From: an uncultured Lewinella sp.
GTDB lineage: Bacteria; Bacteroidota; Bacteroidia; Chitinophagales; Saprospiraceae
Direction: 5' to 3'
Assembly: GCA_938021455.1 (NCBI GenBank)
Contig: CALIGP010000231.1
Location: 1 to 10,203, forward strand
Length of the DNA: 10,203 nt
Shown here: positions 1 through 7,900 of the stretch, piece after piece
Position numbering within the stretch: the first letter of the stretch is position 1
Layout: each line of letters starts with the position of its first letter
Position numbers and translations under genes: made by a program
The notes under the pieces: generated by a model
Told to the model about the DNA's origin: nothing
What the model saw: the letters and a program-made list of their open reading frames with translations, nothing else
The model's database searches: none

Positions 1-66
1 GCCGAGGTATGCACCGAGGGGGCGTGCATCTCGTGATACACACGTCCAGGGTGTCAAACTGCTAAC
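1..66. other. Short sequence downstream of the haem lipoprotein gene; no gene supported
   Basis: This is the sequence after the stop codon at 69-67. It holds a small inverted repeat, ATGCAC at 9-14 against GTGCAT at 24-29 with a 9-base loop. No T-tract follows on the minus strand, so it is not a convincing terminator. Short open frames run off the window edge on both strands, but none has recognisable content. The start of a further minus-strand gene beyond the edge cannot be excluded. Confidence 0.4.
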
Positions 67-1542
67 CTACTTACCTACATTTTCCAGCCAAACGTAAACG
101 ACCTCGCCCTTTCCACTACGCCTTGTGTTTGGCATTCCGTCCGGCAGGTAACCACTGAAATTGCCAATAACGAGGTCCTGGTCTCCGTCTCCGTCCACAT
201 CACCTTTGTCCAGGCAGATATAGTGTAAACCCGGTTGCTTTTCAAAGCCCTGGGCTTTGAACTCGAGTTGGTCGGTTTGCTCCAGATAAACGAAACTATT
301 CAGCGCGCGCTTCGCTGGAGGGATGAAGTAAGCGATGGCTGCAATGTCTTGGTCACCGTCTCCGTCAAAGTCATCTACCTCGGTGCCATAGGCGCCATCC
401 ATGTGGTAAAACCAGGCCTCAGAAAAGTTCTCCTCCCCGTTGTTCCGTAAAATCCTAATGCCATGGTACGGCTTCGGAATGGGTTGGTAGTCATAGTTGT
501 CTCCGCAGCTATGGATGAGATCCAGGTCACCGTCTCCGTCAACGTCCGCTACCTGTAGATCAGAGGAGCCATAGCTTGGCGGGAAACGATACAGAAGCTT
601 TCGTTCTGGTTTTCCGGGACGGCTATACCAAACTTCAATGCGTTCATCTCCCTGAGCGAAAAGGACGAGTAAGTCTTTGTAGCCATCTTTATCCAGATCT
701 GCCACCCGGAGCCGAAGTGCCCCGGGGGTGGGGGAGAGGACTGTTTTTTTTCCCCTATCGTAGCTGCTCAGCTGGCCAGTCATGTTTCCATACTCCGCAA
801 TGATGAGCTCTTCGTTGCCGTCTTGGTTACCGTCCCAATAGAGGAAGTCTAGTGGACGAAGTAACTCCTTCAGGGTATCTCCACTGGCGACAAAGGTCCC
901 ACGGGGTACATCCGAAGGAATCAGGCTACCCATCGTTAGCCGACCCTCAAGGGCCGGGCGCAGGCTGGGTTGAATCCCGATAAAACCTTCTTTCGAACTG
1001 ACCTGCTGGTCGGTAAACCGTCTTTGACCGCCATCTTTTGCCAGCAAACTGGCCACTACAACCTCGCCAGTTGATTCGTCAACGGCAACCGAGGTGGCCA
1101 AGGACGGGAAAGCCTCTTCACTGCCATCCCGGATGACTTTTGACTGAAACTGCTTCATCTCAAACAGGATGGGCGGCGAATCCGGAGGGGAGAGCCGACC
1201 GGGAGACTGCTCTACGTAGTAATTGAAAATGGTGTCCCATACGGCCAGCTCAAGCTGAGGTGCTTCTGGATATACTTTGCCAAGAAAGGGGGCTTCCTGT
1301 GATGACCCGAGATAGTCTGCTCGACTCTTGTTCCCATAGAGTCCGTAAAAGGCCGCCATTTGAGGGAGCACTTCGGTTGCCCATATTTCGCGGTTGAGGT
1401 CCTGCGGAGCGGGCAATAGGTGACAGCTGGCGCAATAGCTTTTGGCTAGTCTCTCTCCGGGAGAATCGACTTTTTTTTCCTGACAGCGAACGAGTAAAAT
1501 TAAGACGCAGACCAATAGCATGAATACTAAGAGCTTCTTCAT
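67..1542 (-). CDS. Lipoprotein with N-terminal cytochrome c-like domain and FG-GAP/VCBS beta-propeller
   Basis: This 491-residue envelope protein probably binds one covalent haem c. Residues 1-20 form a lipoprotein-type signal (hydrophobic run LLVFMLLVCVLILLV, then Cys20); the residue before Cys20 is Arg, which is unusual for a lipobox. C37-A-S-C40-H41 is a canonical CxxCH haem c motif. It is followed by a Trp/Leu-Pro-rich stretch with Met62 as possible distal ligand, and a helix around 98-114 (IFNYYVEQ) like the last helix of class I cytochromes c. The domain therefore spans about residues 28-120. The rest is a propeller with acidic calcium loops at about 237-245, 282-290, 333-341, 391-399 and 448-456, the last three of the D-x-D-G-D-G-D-x-D form. 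The start codon lies inside the stop of the upstream gene (ATGA, 4-base overlap), so the two are probably translationally coupled. Proteins of this layout are known in marine Bacteroidota and Planctomycetota, but I know of no defined function. Electron transfer is inferred. Confidence 0.9.
   Translation of the reverse strand: MKKLLVFMLLVCVLILLVRCQEKKVDSPGERLAKSYCASCHLLPAPQDLNREIWATEVLPQMAAFYGLYGNKSRADYLGSSQEAPFLGKVYPEAPQLELAVWDTIFNYYVEQSPGRLSPPDSPPILFEMKQFQSKVIRDGSEEAFPSLATSVAVDESTGEVVVASLLAKDGGQRRFTDQQVSSKEGFIGIQPSLRPALEGRLTMGSLIPSDVPRGTFVASGDTLKELLRPLDFLYWDGNQDGNEELIIAEYGNMTGQLSSYDRGKKTVLSPTPGALRLRVADLDKDGYKDLLVLFAQGDERIEVWYSRPGKPERKLLYRFPPSYGSSDLQVADVDGDGDLDLIHSCGDNYDYQPIPKPYHGIRILRNNGEENFSEAWFYHMDGAYGTEVDDFDGDGDQDIAAIAYFIPPAKRALNSFVYLEQTDQLEFKAQGFEKQPGLHYICLDKGDVDGDGDQDLVIGNFSGYLPDGMPNTRRSGKGEVVYVWLENVGK
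351..368. repeat. Direct repeat copy 1 encoding part of an FG-GAP calcium loop
   Basis: The 18-base sequence GGTCACCGTCTCCGTCAA occurs here and again at 525-542. Both lie in the haem lipoprotein gene and encode the D-G-D-G-D core of two calcium loops. A related stretch (GTCTCCGTCTCCGTC) is at 181-195. The DNA-level identity could reflect recent propeller-blade duplication or simply codon bias on an acidic repeat. Confidence 0.75.
525..542. repeat. Direct repeat copy 2 encoding part of an FG-GAP calcium loop
   Basis: Identical over 18 bases to 351-368. It encodes the core of the loop at residues 333-341 of the haem lipoprotein, while the other copy encodes the loop at residues 391-399. Confidence 0.75.
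1420..1434 (-). other. c-type haem attachment motif CASCH (codons 37-41)
   Basis: Read on the minus strand, the codons are TGC GCC AGC TGT CAC, giving Cys-Ala-Ser-Cys-His. The two cysteines would form thioethers to haem c and the histidine would be the proximal ligand. The motif follows the acylated cysteine by only 17 residues, so the haem domain would sit close to the membrane surface. It is the only CxxCH in this protein. Confidence 0.85.
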
Positions 1543-3014
1543 TCTACCATTGATTTACCGTTCGGACCCATGTAATTTCCCCAGAAAATGCCTTCACTGG
1601 GCCGGTTGATTTCCCGTCGTTCTACTTTCAGGTTTTTAAAGGAATAGAAATTTTGGGGGTCGCTCATGTAAGCGGTTATGATGTCAATTTTTCCGTCACC
1701 ATCCAGGTCGGTTATCAGCGGTGTAGAGCCCAGGTTGGAGCCCAGTGGCGCGTCAAAAGCCTGGCGGGGCTCTCCTTGTCCACTGGTATAAACGTAGAGG
1801 CCATTGTTATAAAAATCAGTTGGATCACCGATGACATCGTGCGTCGATACGTAATTGATGGATAGCATTACGTCATGTTTTCCGTCTTTAGTAAAGTCGG
1901 CAACAATCGGGGAGGCGTACTGAAAAGTTCCAAGGGTATCGGTGAAGACAATTTTCCCCGTCTTTCCATCTACCAGTGTGTGTAGCGTGTAGTCGGTGTT
2001 TGGCCAGGCGCCTTTGCCATAGCTGGCGAAGAAGTCGAGGGTTTCATCATCACCCGTAAAATGCCCCGGAGCGGGCATGACGTAGGTGTCAAAGTTCCCG
2101 CCTGGACTAGCTGACCAGAGAACTACATTCGATTTTCCATCGATACAAACCATTCGGCCATCAACCGTACAGACGATAATTTCTGGAATGTCATCCTTGT
2201 TTACTCGCGCCAGAAGCGGCGGTGCAATGAAACCTTTTTTTCCACCACTAAGTAGAGTCTTGGCTGAAGCTAAGTCCTCGCTTTTAACGGCCGCGAGGGA
2301 TACCCGGTAAAGATTTCCTGTTATGTCTTCTCCTCCCGTCCCGAAGATTACTTCTAGTCCTTGTCCGAAATCATAGAGTAGGGGTGATAGGTAAGTCTCC
2401 TTACCATCCGGTACCCGGGCTTTGGCAATAGTTGCGCCGTTTTTTCCATCTATGAGTAGCAAATAGCCGGCGGGCCGGTCGGGGTCTCCAGCTTTAGCTT
2501 TGACGAAGCCTCCGTAGGGAGCCAATAAATCAGGGAAGCCATCATCGTTCTGGTCAGGTGTCCATTGGAGGTTGAAAAAATTAAGAATGGTAGTGTCGTC
2601 TACGTATCGATTAGTGGGTTGATAGGGGAGAAATTCCCATAGCTTTTCACCGGTTTTCCCCTCCAGTGCGAAAAGCATCCCGGACCTGCCACCGATCACT
2701 ACATCATCCGTTCCGTCTTCATTGATGTCTTTAAACGTTGGAGAGCCTACCATCTGATTGTGCCCGCCAACGGTCCACAGTGTAGCGCCGGTTGCTCCAT
2801 CGACGGCCATCACGGCATGGTCGATGGATTTGAACTCAGTTCCACTGCCACCGATAACGATGTCTAGAATTCCGTCTCCGTTTAAGTCTGCTGCTCCCGG
2901 AGATGAAGAGGAGCCAACACCCCTGAAATCAGCGACCCATTGGTCACCTTCGAAGCTACAGCCGGTTAGGACGAGTGTTGTAAAAAAGATCGCAAAAGCG
3001 TAGCGTACAATCAT
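1539..3014 (-). CDS. Lipoprotein beta-propeller with mixed FG-GAP and PQQ-type repeats
   Basis: This is a 491-residue predicted outer-membrane or periplasmic lipoprotein. Residues 1-19 are a clear lipoprotein signal (hydrophobic core, then L16-T17-G18-C19). Two repeat types alternate. FG-GAP calcium loops lie at about 43-51 (DLNGDGILD), 96-104, 154-162, 373-381 and 436-444 (DLDGDGKID). PQQ-propeller-like strands of the form (V/I)DGKTGxxLW lie at about 71-80, 117-126, 188-197, 291-300 and 348-357. This layout fits the quinoprotein alcohol dehydrogenase-like or WD40/YVTN-like propeller fold. I see no catalytic signature of a true PQQ dehydrogenase, so cofactor binding is unproven, and a structural or ligand-binding role is equally possible. 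The gene is first of a two-gene unit and overlaps the haem lipoprotein gene by 4 bases. The start at 3014 is chosen because it places a good lipoprotein signal at the N terminus; no Shine-Dalgarno sequence is visible, as is usual in Bacteroidota. Confidence 0.9.
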   Translation of the reverse strand: MIVRYAFAIFFTTLVLTGCSFEGDQWVADFRGVGSSSSPGAADLNGDGILDIVIGGSGTEFKSIDHAVMAVDGATGATLWTVGGHNQMVGSPTFKDINEDGTDDVVIGGRSGMLFALEGKTGEKLWEFLPYQPTNRYVDDTTILNFFNLQWTPDQNDDGFPDLLAPYGGFVKAKAGDPDRPAGYLLLIDGKNGATIAKARVPDGKETYLSPLLYDFGQGLEVIFGTGGEDITGNLYRVSLAAVKSEDLASAKTLLSGGKKGFIAPPLLARVNKDDIPEIIVCTVDGRMVCIDGKSNVVLWSASPGGNFDTYVMPAPGHFTGDDETLDFFASYGKGAWPNTDYTLHTLVDGKTGKIVFTDTLGTFQYASPIVADFTKDGKHDVMLSINYVSTHDVIGDPTDFYNNGLYVYTSGQGEPRQAFDAPLGSNLGSTPLITDLDGDGKIDIITAYMSDPQNFYSFKNLKVERREINRPSEGIFWGNYMGPNGKSMVE

Positions 3015-3052
3015 GCTGCAAGATAGGGATATAGTCCCGGAGGGAAGCCTTT

Positions 3053-3118
3053 CTTAGCGATGGGCGACCAAGCCGACGAAGTCGGTGCGGGAGCCCATCG
3101 TTTTCGTTAGTGGCTAAG
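3053..3118. other. Nested inverted repeat in the leader of the lipoprotein pair
   Basis: Three stems can be read between the SusCD terminator and the start of the propeller gene. The main one is CGATGGGC at 3058-3065 against GCCCATCG at 3093-3100, a perfect 8 base pairs. Inside it, CCGAC at 3073-3077 pairs with GTCGG at 3081-3085 around a GAA loop. Outside, CTTAGC at 3053-3058 can pair with GCTAAG at 3113-3118 and competes for the base at 3058. On the minus strand this would lie in the 5' untranslated leader, about 40-100 bases before the start codon. On the plus strand the 8-bp stem is followed by TTTTC, but no plus-strand gene needs a terminator here. Its function is unknown; it could be a leader structure or an operator-like palindrome. 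Confidence 0.5.
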
Positions 3119-3184
3119 GTGATTGCTGGAATTGTTGACGTGAGGAGTGCATCATTCCTATTCGTCTGCCCTAGGGAATACCAC

Positions 3185-3220
3185 AAAAAAGCCCCCCGGC
3201 GGAAAGTTCCACCGGGGGGC
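3185..3220 (-). terminator. Strong rho-independent terminator after susD
   Basis: On the minus strand the RNA would form a GC-rich stem of about 13 pairs (GCCCCCCGGUGGA against UCCGCCGGGGGGC) with a 4-base loop, followed at once by six U residues. The one non-Watson-Crick pair is U-G on the minus strand but C-A on the plus strand, and the T-run follows only in the minus direction. This fixes its orientation. It begins 26 bases after the susD stop codon and should end the SusCD transcript before the lipoprotein pair. Confidence 0.93.
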
Positions 3221-3246
3221 TGATTGCATTGTAAGAACGCTACTTA

Positions 3247-4926
3247 TTAGTAGCCGGTGTTCTGACGCAGAGTCGGCGCACCATCAACCAATGACTGCTG
3301 GATAGCAGCTGTTGGGATTGGGTAACGCATGTGGTATGGAGCGGGTGTTTCGAAGGCTGCCATGAACGGACGACGATCTTTCTCCAGGTTGAAGTGAGCG
3401 GTCATCGTGCTAATCATGTAGCTTTCGCCGTAACGCTTGAGGTCAAAGAAGCGGTGGCCCTCCATGGCGAGCTCCAAGCGACGCTCTAGGCGTACAGCTT
3501 CACGAGCAGCACCTTGATCGGTCCAGGCATCATCGTAGGTTCCAATCACGTAGTTGGCGTGGCCAGTGCTGGCGTCGTCCAGAGGGACACCGTTTTGGTC
3601 AGCTCCCTGTGCACAGTTACCTGCACGCTCACGGATCATATTGACCTTGGCACGAGCATCATCGAGGTTGTTGTTCTCAACATCGATTTCAGCCAGCATC
3701 AGGATAACGTCAGCGTAGCGGATGAGTGGAATGTTGATGGGAGACAACTGCTTGTTTACCCAACCAACGTTAGACTCTTCTCCACTTGCCATGATGAATT
3801 TCTTAGGGCTATACTCAGAAGAGTAGCCACGATCACGAATCCAGCTAGCTTCGTGAGTGCCCCAGTTGAGGTAAGGTACACCATCACGACCAATGTTCCA
3901 GTCAATGCGTGGATCTACCGGATCAGTAGCCGTTGGGTTAGAGGTTGAAGTATTCTCATTGAGGGGCAGACCGTTAGCATCTGTCCGGTAAGCGTTAACC
4001 AGGCTCTGCGTTGGCTGGTGGAAACCACAGCAACCGATGGGAGAACCACCGTGTGGGTTAGCCAGACGCTCAGAGAAGTTGGCATTGTCACCGTTAGGGT
4101 CACCATCATTGGCAGAAGCCTGCGTAGAGAAGACCATACCGGAGCCATTCTCACCGCCGAGGGAGAAAATGTCATGGTAGCAATCCTGTAGTGCATAACC
4201 GGTTACTCTGTCAAGAGCAGTTTTGGCAGAACCAAAATCCTGAGCCATCATGTGAAGTCGGCCAAGCATTGCATTGGCTGCACCACTGGTAGCGCGACCT
4301 ACCTCACCTTGAGTAGCGGGCAGGTTGCTAGCAGCGAACTCGAAGTCAGCAACAATACGAGGGAAAATATCCTCATCGTTCGGCTTACGGAAGTCTACGT
4401 CGGTCTCGTCGTAGTAAGGAATGTTTTCCCACATCTTCCAAGCTTCGAAGTGATAGTGACCCCGGAGGAAACGAGCTTCTCCAGTAAGACGAGCGCGGTC
4501 ACCATCGCTTAGTGACTCATTACCGTTGATGAGACTAATGGTCTCATTAGCACGGCGGATACCATCATACACGGCAACAAACTTACCTTGAATCTCAGGT
4601 AAAGATGGGCGCCATTGGAACAGTTCGATCTGCTGCATCGTCGCACCATCCGCAGGTTCAGAACCCTTGTGGGTATCATCAGAAGCAACGGAACCAAATA
4701 GCCAGTTAGAACCAGCCATGCCCCAGCCTGACTGTCCCCAGTCAACGGCCCAGCCGTCAACGCGTGAATAGGCAGAGATAAGAGCAGCATCAATACCGGC
4801 ACGGGCCGTCAGATTGCTCTGAGAAAGTACCCCCTGTGGAGGGGTGTCGAGGAACTCATCCTCGTTACACGTCCAGGCAAGGACGCAGAGCCCCATGAGG
4901 GCGGATATTTTAAATAATGATTTCAT
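3247..4926 (-). CDS. SusD/RagB-family outer-membrane nutrient-binding lipoprotein
   Basis: This 559-residue surface lipoprotein is the lid and ligand-binding partner of the SusC channel encoded just upstream. Residues 1-20 form the signal, with Cys20 as acylation site. The lipobox (A-W-T-C) is loose, but the following N-E-D-E is acidic, as in Bacteroidota lipoprotein export signals for surface display. Family hallmarks are visible: the FLDTPPQG start of the mature protein (25-32), the TPR-region helix ARFLRGHYHFEAWKMW (151-166), IRYADVILMLAE (402-413), the RLERRLELAMEGHRFFDLKRYG block (about 479-500), and the C-terminal YPIPTAAIQQ (535-544). Length is normal. A vicinal cysteine pair occurs at 299-300 (PIGCCGFH). 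The gene begins 20 bases after the SusC stop codon, so the two are co-transcribed. The bound substrate cannot be read from the sequence. Confidence 0.97.
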   Translation of the reverse strand: MKSLFKISALMGLCVLAWTCNEDEFLDTPPQGVLSQSNLTARAGIDAALISAYSRVDGWAVDWGQSGWGMAGSNWLFGSVASDDTHKGSEPADGATMQQIELFQWRPSLPEIQGKFVAVYDGIRRANETISLINGNESLSDGDRARLTGEARFLRGHYHFEAWKMWENIPYYDETDVDFRKPNDEDIFPRIVADFEFAASNLPATQGEVGRATSGAANAMLGRLHMMAQDFGSAKTALDRVTGYALQDCYHDIFSLGGENGSGMVFSTQASANDGDPNGDNANFSERLANPHGGSPIGCCGFHQPTQSLVNAYRTDANGLPLNENTSTSNPTATDPVDPRIDWNIGRDGVPYLNWGTHEASWIRDRGYSSEYSPKKFIMASGEESNVGWVNKQLSPINIPLIRYADVILMLAEIDVENNNLDDARAKVNMIRERAGNCAQGADQNGVPLDDASTGHANYVIGTYDDAWTDQGAAREAVRLERRLELAMEGHRFFDLKRYGESYMISTMTAHFNLEKDRRPFMAAFETPAPYHMRYPIPTAAIQQSLVDGAPTLRQNTGY

Positions 4927-4946
4927 GTTTGTGATAGTTTATCAAG

Positions 4947-7900
4947 TTAGAATGAAGCATTTACACCTACCATAAAGATACGAGTGGTAGGGTAATTGCC
5001 AAAGTCAACTCCCATGAACAGGTCATCTGCGTCAGAGTTACCCGTACCAAAAGAGGATAGGGCAGGGTCAAGACCAGAGTAGTCGGTGATGGTAAACAGG
5101 TTCTGGCCCTGAACGTAAACGCGCAGGTTGCTCAGTACGTCTCCACCGAAATTTCCAGGGAACGTGTAACCAAGCTGAAGCTGTGCAAGGCGAATGTAAG
5201 AACCGTCTTCTACGTAGAAAGAAGAAGGACGACGGCTTTCCGTGTCGTTAATGTCAAGAGCGGGCAGGTCCGTGTTAGGGTTCTGCGGCGTCCAGGCATC
5301 AGTAACGAGGCGACGGTCTGCATTCGTGTCAAACTGACGGAAGATGGTGAACTGCTTCGTTGAATTGAAGATGTCGTTACCAAAGCTGCCAAAGAAGAAG
5401 GCCGTGAAGTCAAATGCCTGGTAGCTAACACCAATATTCAGGCCAGCGGTCAGGTCGGGGTGGGGGTTACCAATGATGGTGATATCAGCATCGTTAATCA
5501 AACCGTCAGGAACACCTGTTAATTCTCCTGTCTCAGGATCATAGCTGTCAATGTCTTCCCAGCGGAAACGGCCTGGTGCAGCATTAGGCTGGAAAACAGT
5601 AGAAGCATCACCGTCAATGGCATTAGCTGCGTCAATCTCCGCCTGGCTCTGCCAGATTCCGCTATTCTGGAAACCGTAGAAAGAACCGATGGATTCTCCC
5701 AGACGGTTAATCTGGATGTTACCAATACGAGTGCCTGGGCCACCACGACCGAAGAATTCAGTCTGCGAACCATCAATAGCCACGATTTCATTCGTGTACT
5801 GGCTGATGTTGGCACTGATGTTAAACTTGAAGTCACCCACTTCTGGGCGCCAGTTGATACCAAGGTCAAAACCATTGTTCTCCATAGATCCAACGTTCTG
5901 GAACGGTGGAGATGGTGTACCTGCCGTAAGGGGCAGAGCCGGATTGAAGAGAAGGCCGTCTACTGTAGACTGGTAAACATCGAGGTTAACACTCAACTTA
6001 CCGTCAAGAACGGTGGCGTCAATACCTACGTTGGTAGTCGTCTTTTCTTCCCATCCAGTGTTCGGATCACCCAGTGAACGGGCAGTGAAACCAGTTGAAA
6101 GAGAGTTTCCTCCACCAATGGCGTAGAAGGTACTACCCGTACCTCCACCAAAGTTGTTGGCAAAACGGTAGTTACCAATGTTGTCGTTACCCACAACACC
6201 GTAACCAACACGAAGCTTAAGGTCCGTCAGGAAGTTCACGTTATCCATGAAAGCTTCGTCAGAAACCCGCCAGCCGAAGCTAGCTGCTGGGAAAATACCG
6301 AAACGGTTCTCTGGGCCAAAACGGCTAGAACCATCACGACGAATCGTAGCCGTGAAGAGATACTTGTTGTCTAGTGCGTAAGAAAGCTGACCAAACTGAG
6401 AAAGGAGCGCGTACTCGCTACCTCCACTGCTTACGTTCCGGGTTTCCGGATTGGCAATAGAAGAGCTGAGGTAACGGGCGGAAAGATCAGAGATAAAGTA
6501 CTGACCGAAGCTACCGCTGATTCCACGTCCACGTTCCCGCAGGCTCTCGTAACCTAACAATACACCGACATTGTGGCGCTCGTTAAAGGTCTTAGAGTAG
6601 TTCAGGGTGTTCGTCCAAACCCAGTTGTAGTTACGGCTGAGGTTCTCACTGAAGCCATTTACGGTAGTAGGCTCAGAGTTTTCCCAAGTGGGGTTACTCC
6701 AGTTAAGCGATCCACCAACGCTGTAGTTAAGGCCTGCCTGCGTCTTGAAGGTAAGTCCATCAATAATTTCCAACTCAGCGAACATGCTACCAATAACGGC
6801 ATCAAATTCTCCTACATCATCCTTATTGTAAACGGTTTGGCCAACGGGGTTAGAGCCATTTGAAAGACCAGTGGTCTTACCAGAAGCGAACCGCTCACCA
6901 GAGATGTCATATACAGGAATGATGGGCTGTGCCTTCACGATCTGCATAAGTGTACCCTGCTCGTTTTGTCCACCGCCAGGTACACCTACAGAGGTTACAC
7001 GGCTGATGTTCAGGTTCTCACCGATGGTGATTTTACCAAGGTTCCACTTAGAGTTAGCCCGTACGGACATACGCTGGAAGTAAGTATTATCCATCGTACC
7101 CTGTTGATCCTGGTAGTTAGCCGAGATGCGGTAAGAGCCAGCATCCGTACCACCAGAGATGGCAAGGGTGTGATCCGTAATCGGAGCAGCGCTCATAGTT
7201 TCTTCCCACCAGTTGGTACCTTCAGCATTAGCTTCCATGATCAGGTTGTTCGGGTAGCTGTAAGCATCGCGGTTAACGGAGCCATCAGCATTCCGACAGT
7301 CAGGACATACATAAGTGTACTGCGGGATTACCGGCTCACCGGACTGACCATAAATAGTAGCTTCACCAGGAAGCTGTCCCTGATTGGTGTAGCTATCATA
7401 GAAAAGATTAGCGTACTCCAGCGGATCCTGAATCAGGATGTCATCCCAGCCGCGCTCGTGGCCCTGAATACCGTAGTAGGCATCGTAGGTGATCTTTGGC
7501 TTACCAGACTTACCCGTCTTAGTGGTGATGATGATTACACCGTTAAGGGCACGCGTACCGTAGATAGAGGCAGCAGAAGCGTCCTTCAGGATCTGAACGG
7601 ACTCAATATCATTAGGGTTAATATTATTGAGGAAGTTGTTGACCTGAGGTACACCGTCAACAATCGTCAGTGGATCGTTAGAGGTGAAAGAAGAAATACC
7701 GCGAATACGAACGTTTGTTCCGTCACCAGCGGCGCCAGAAGTAGACGTTTGTACACCCGAAGCACGACCAGCCAACTGCTGATTGACCGAAGTCGCAGCG
7801 ATGGAAGTCAGCTCGTCTGTATTAAGGACTGCAACAGCACCGGTGATGTCACCTTTACGCTGTTGGCTGTAGCCCGTTACAACTACCTGATCAAGAATCG

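Noticed and set aside
3514..3948. 144-codon plus-strand open frame opposite susD
   Set aside because: Antisense to conserved SusD core motifs, with no domain or start context.
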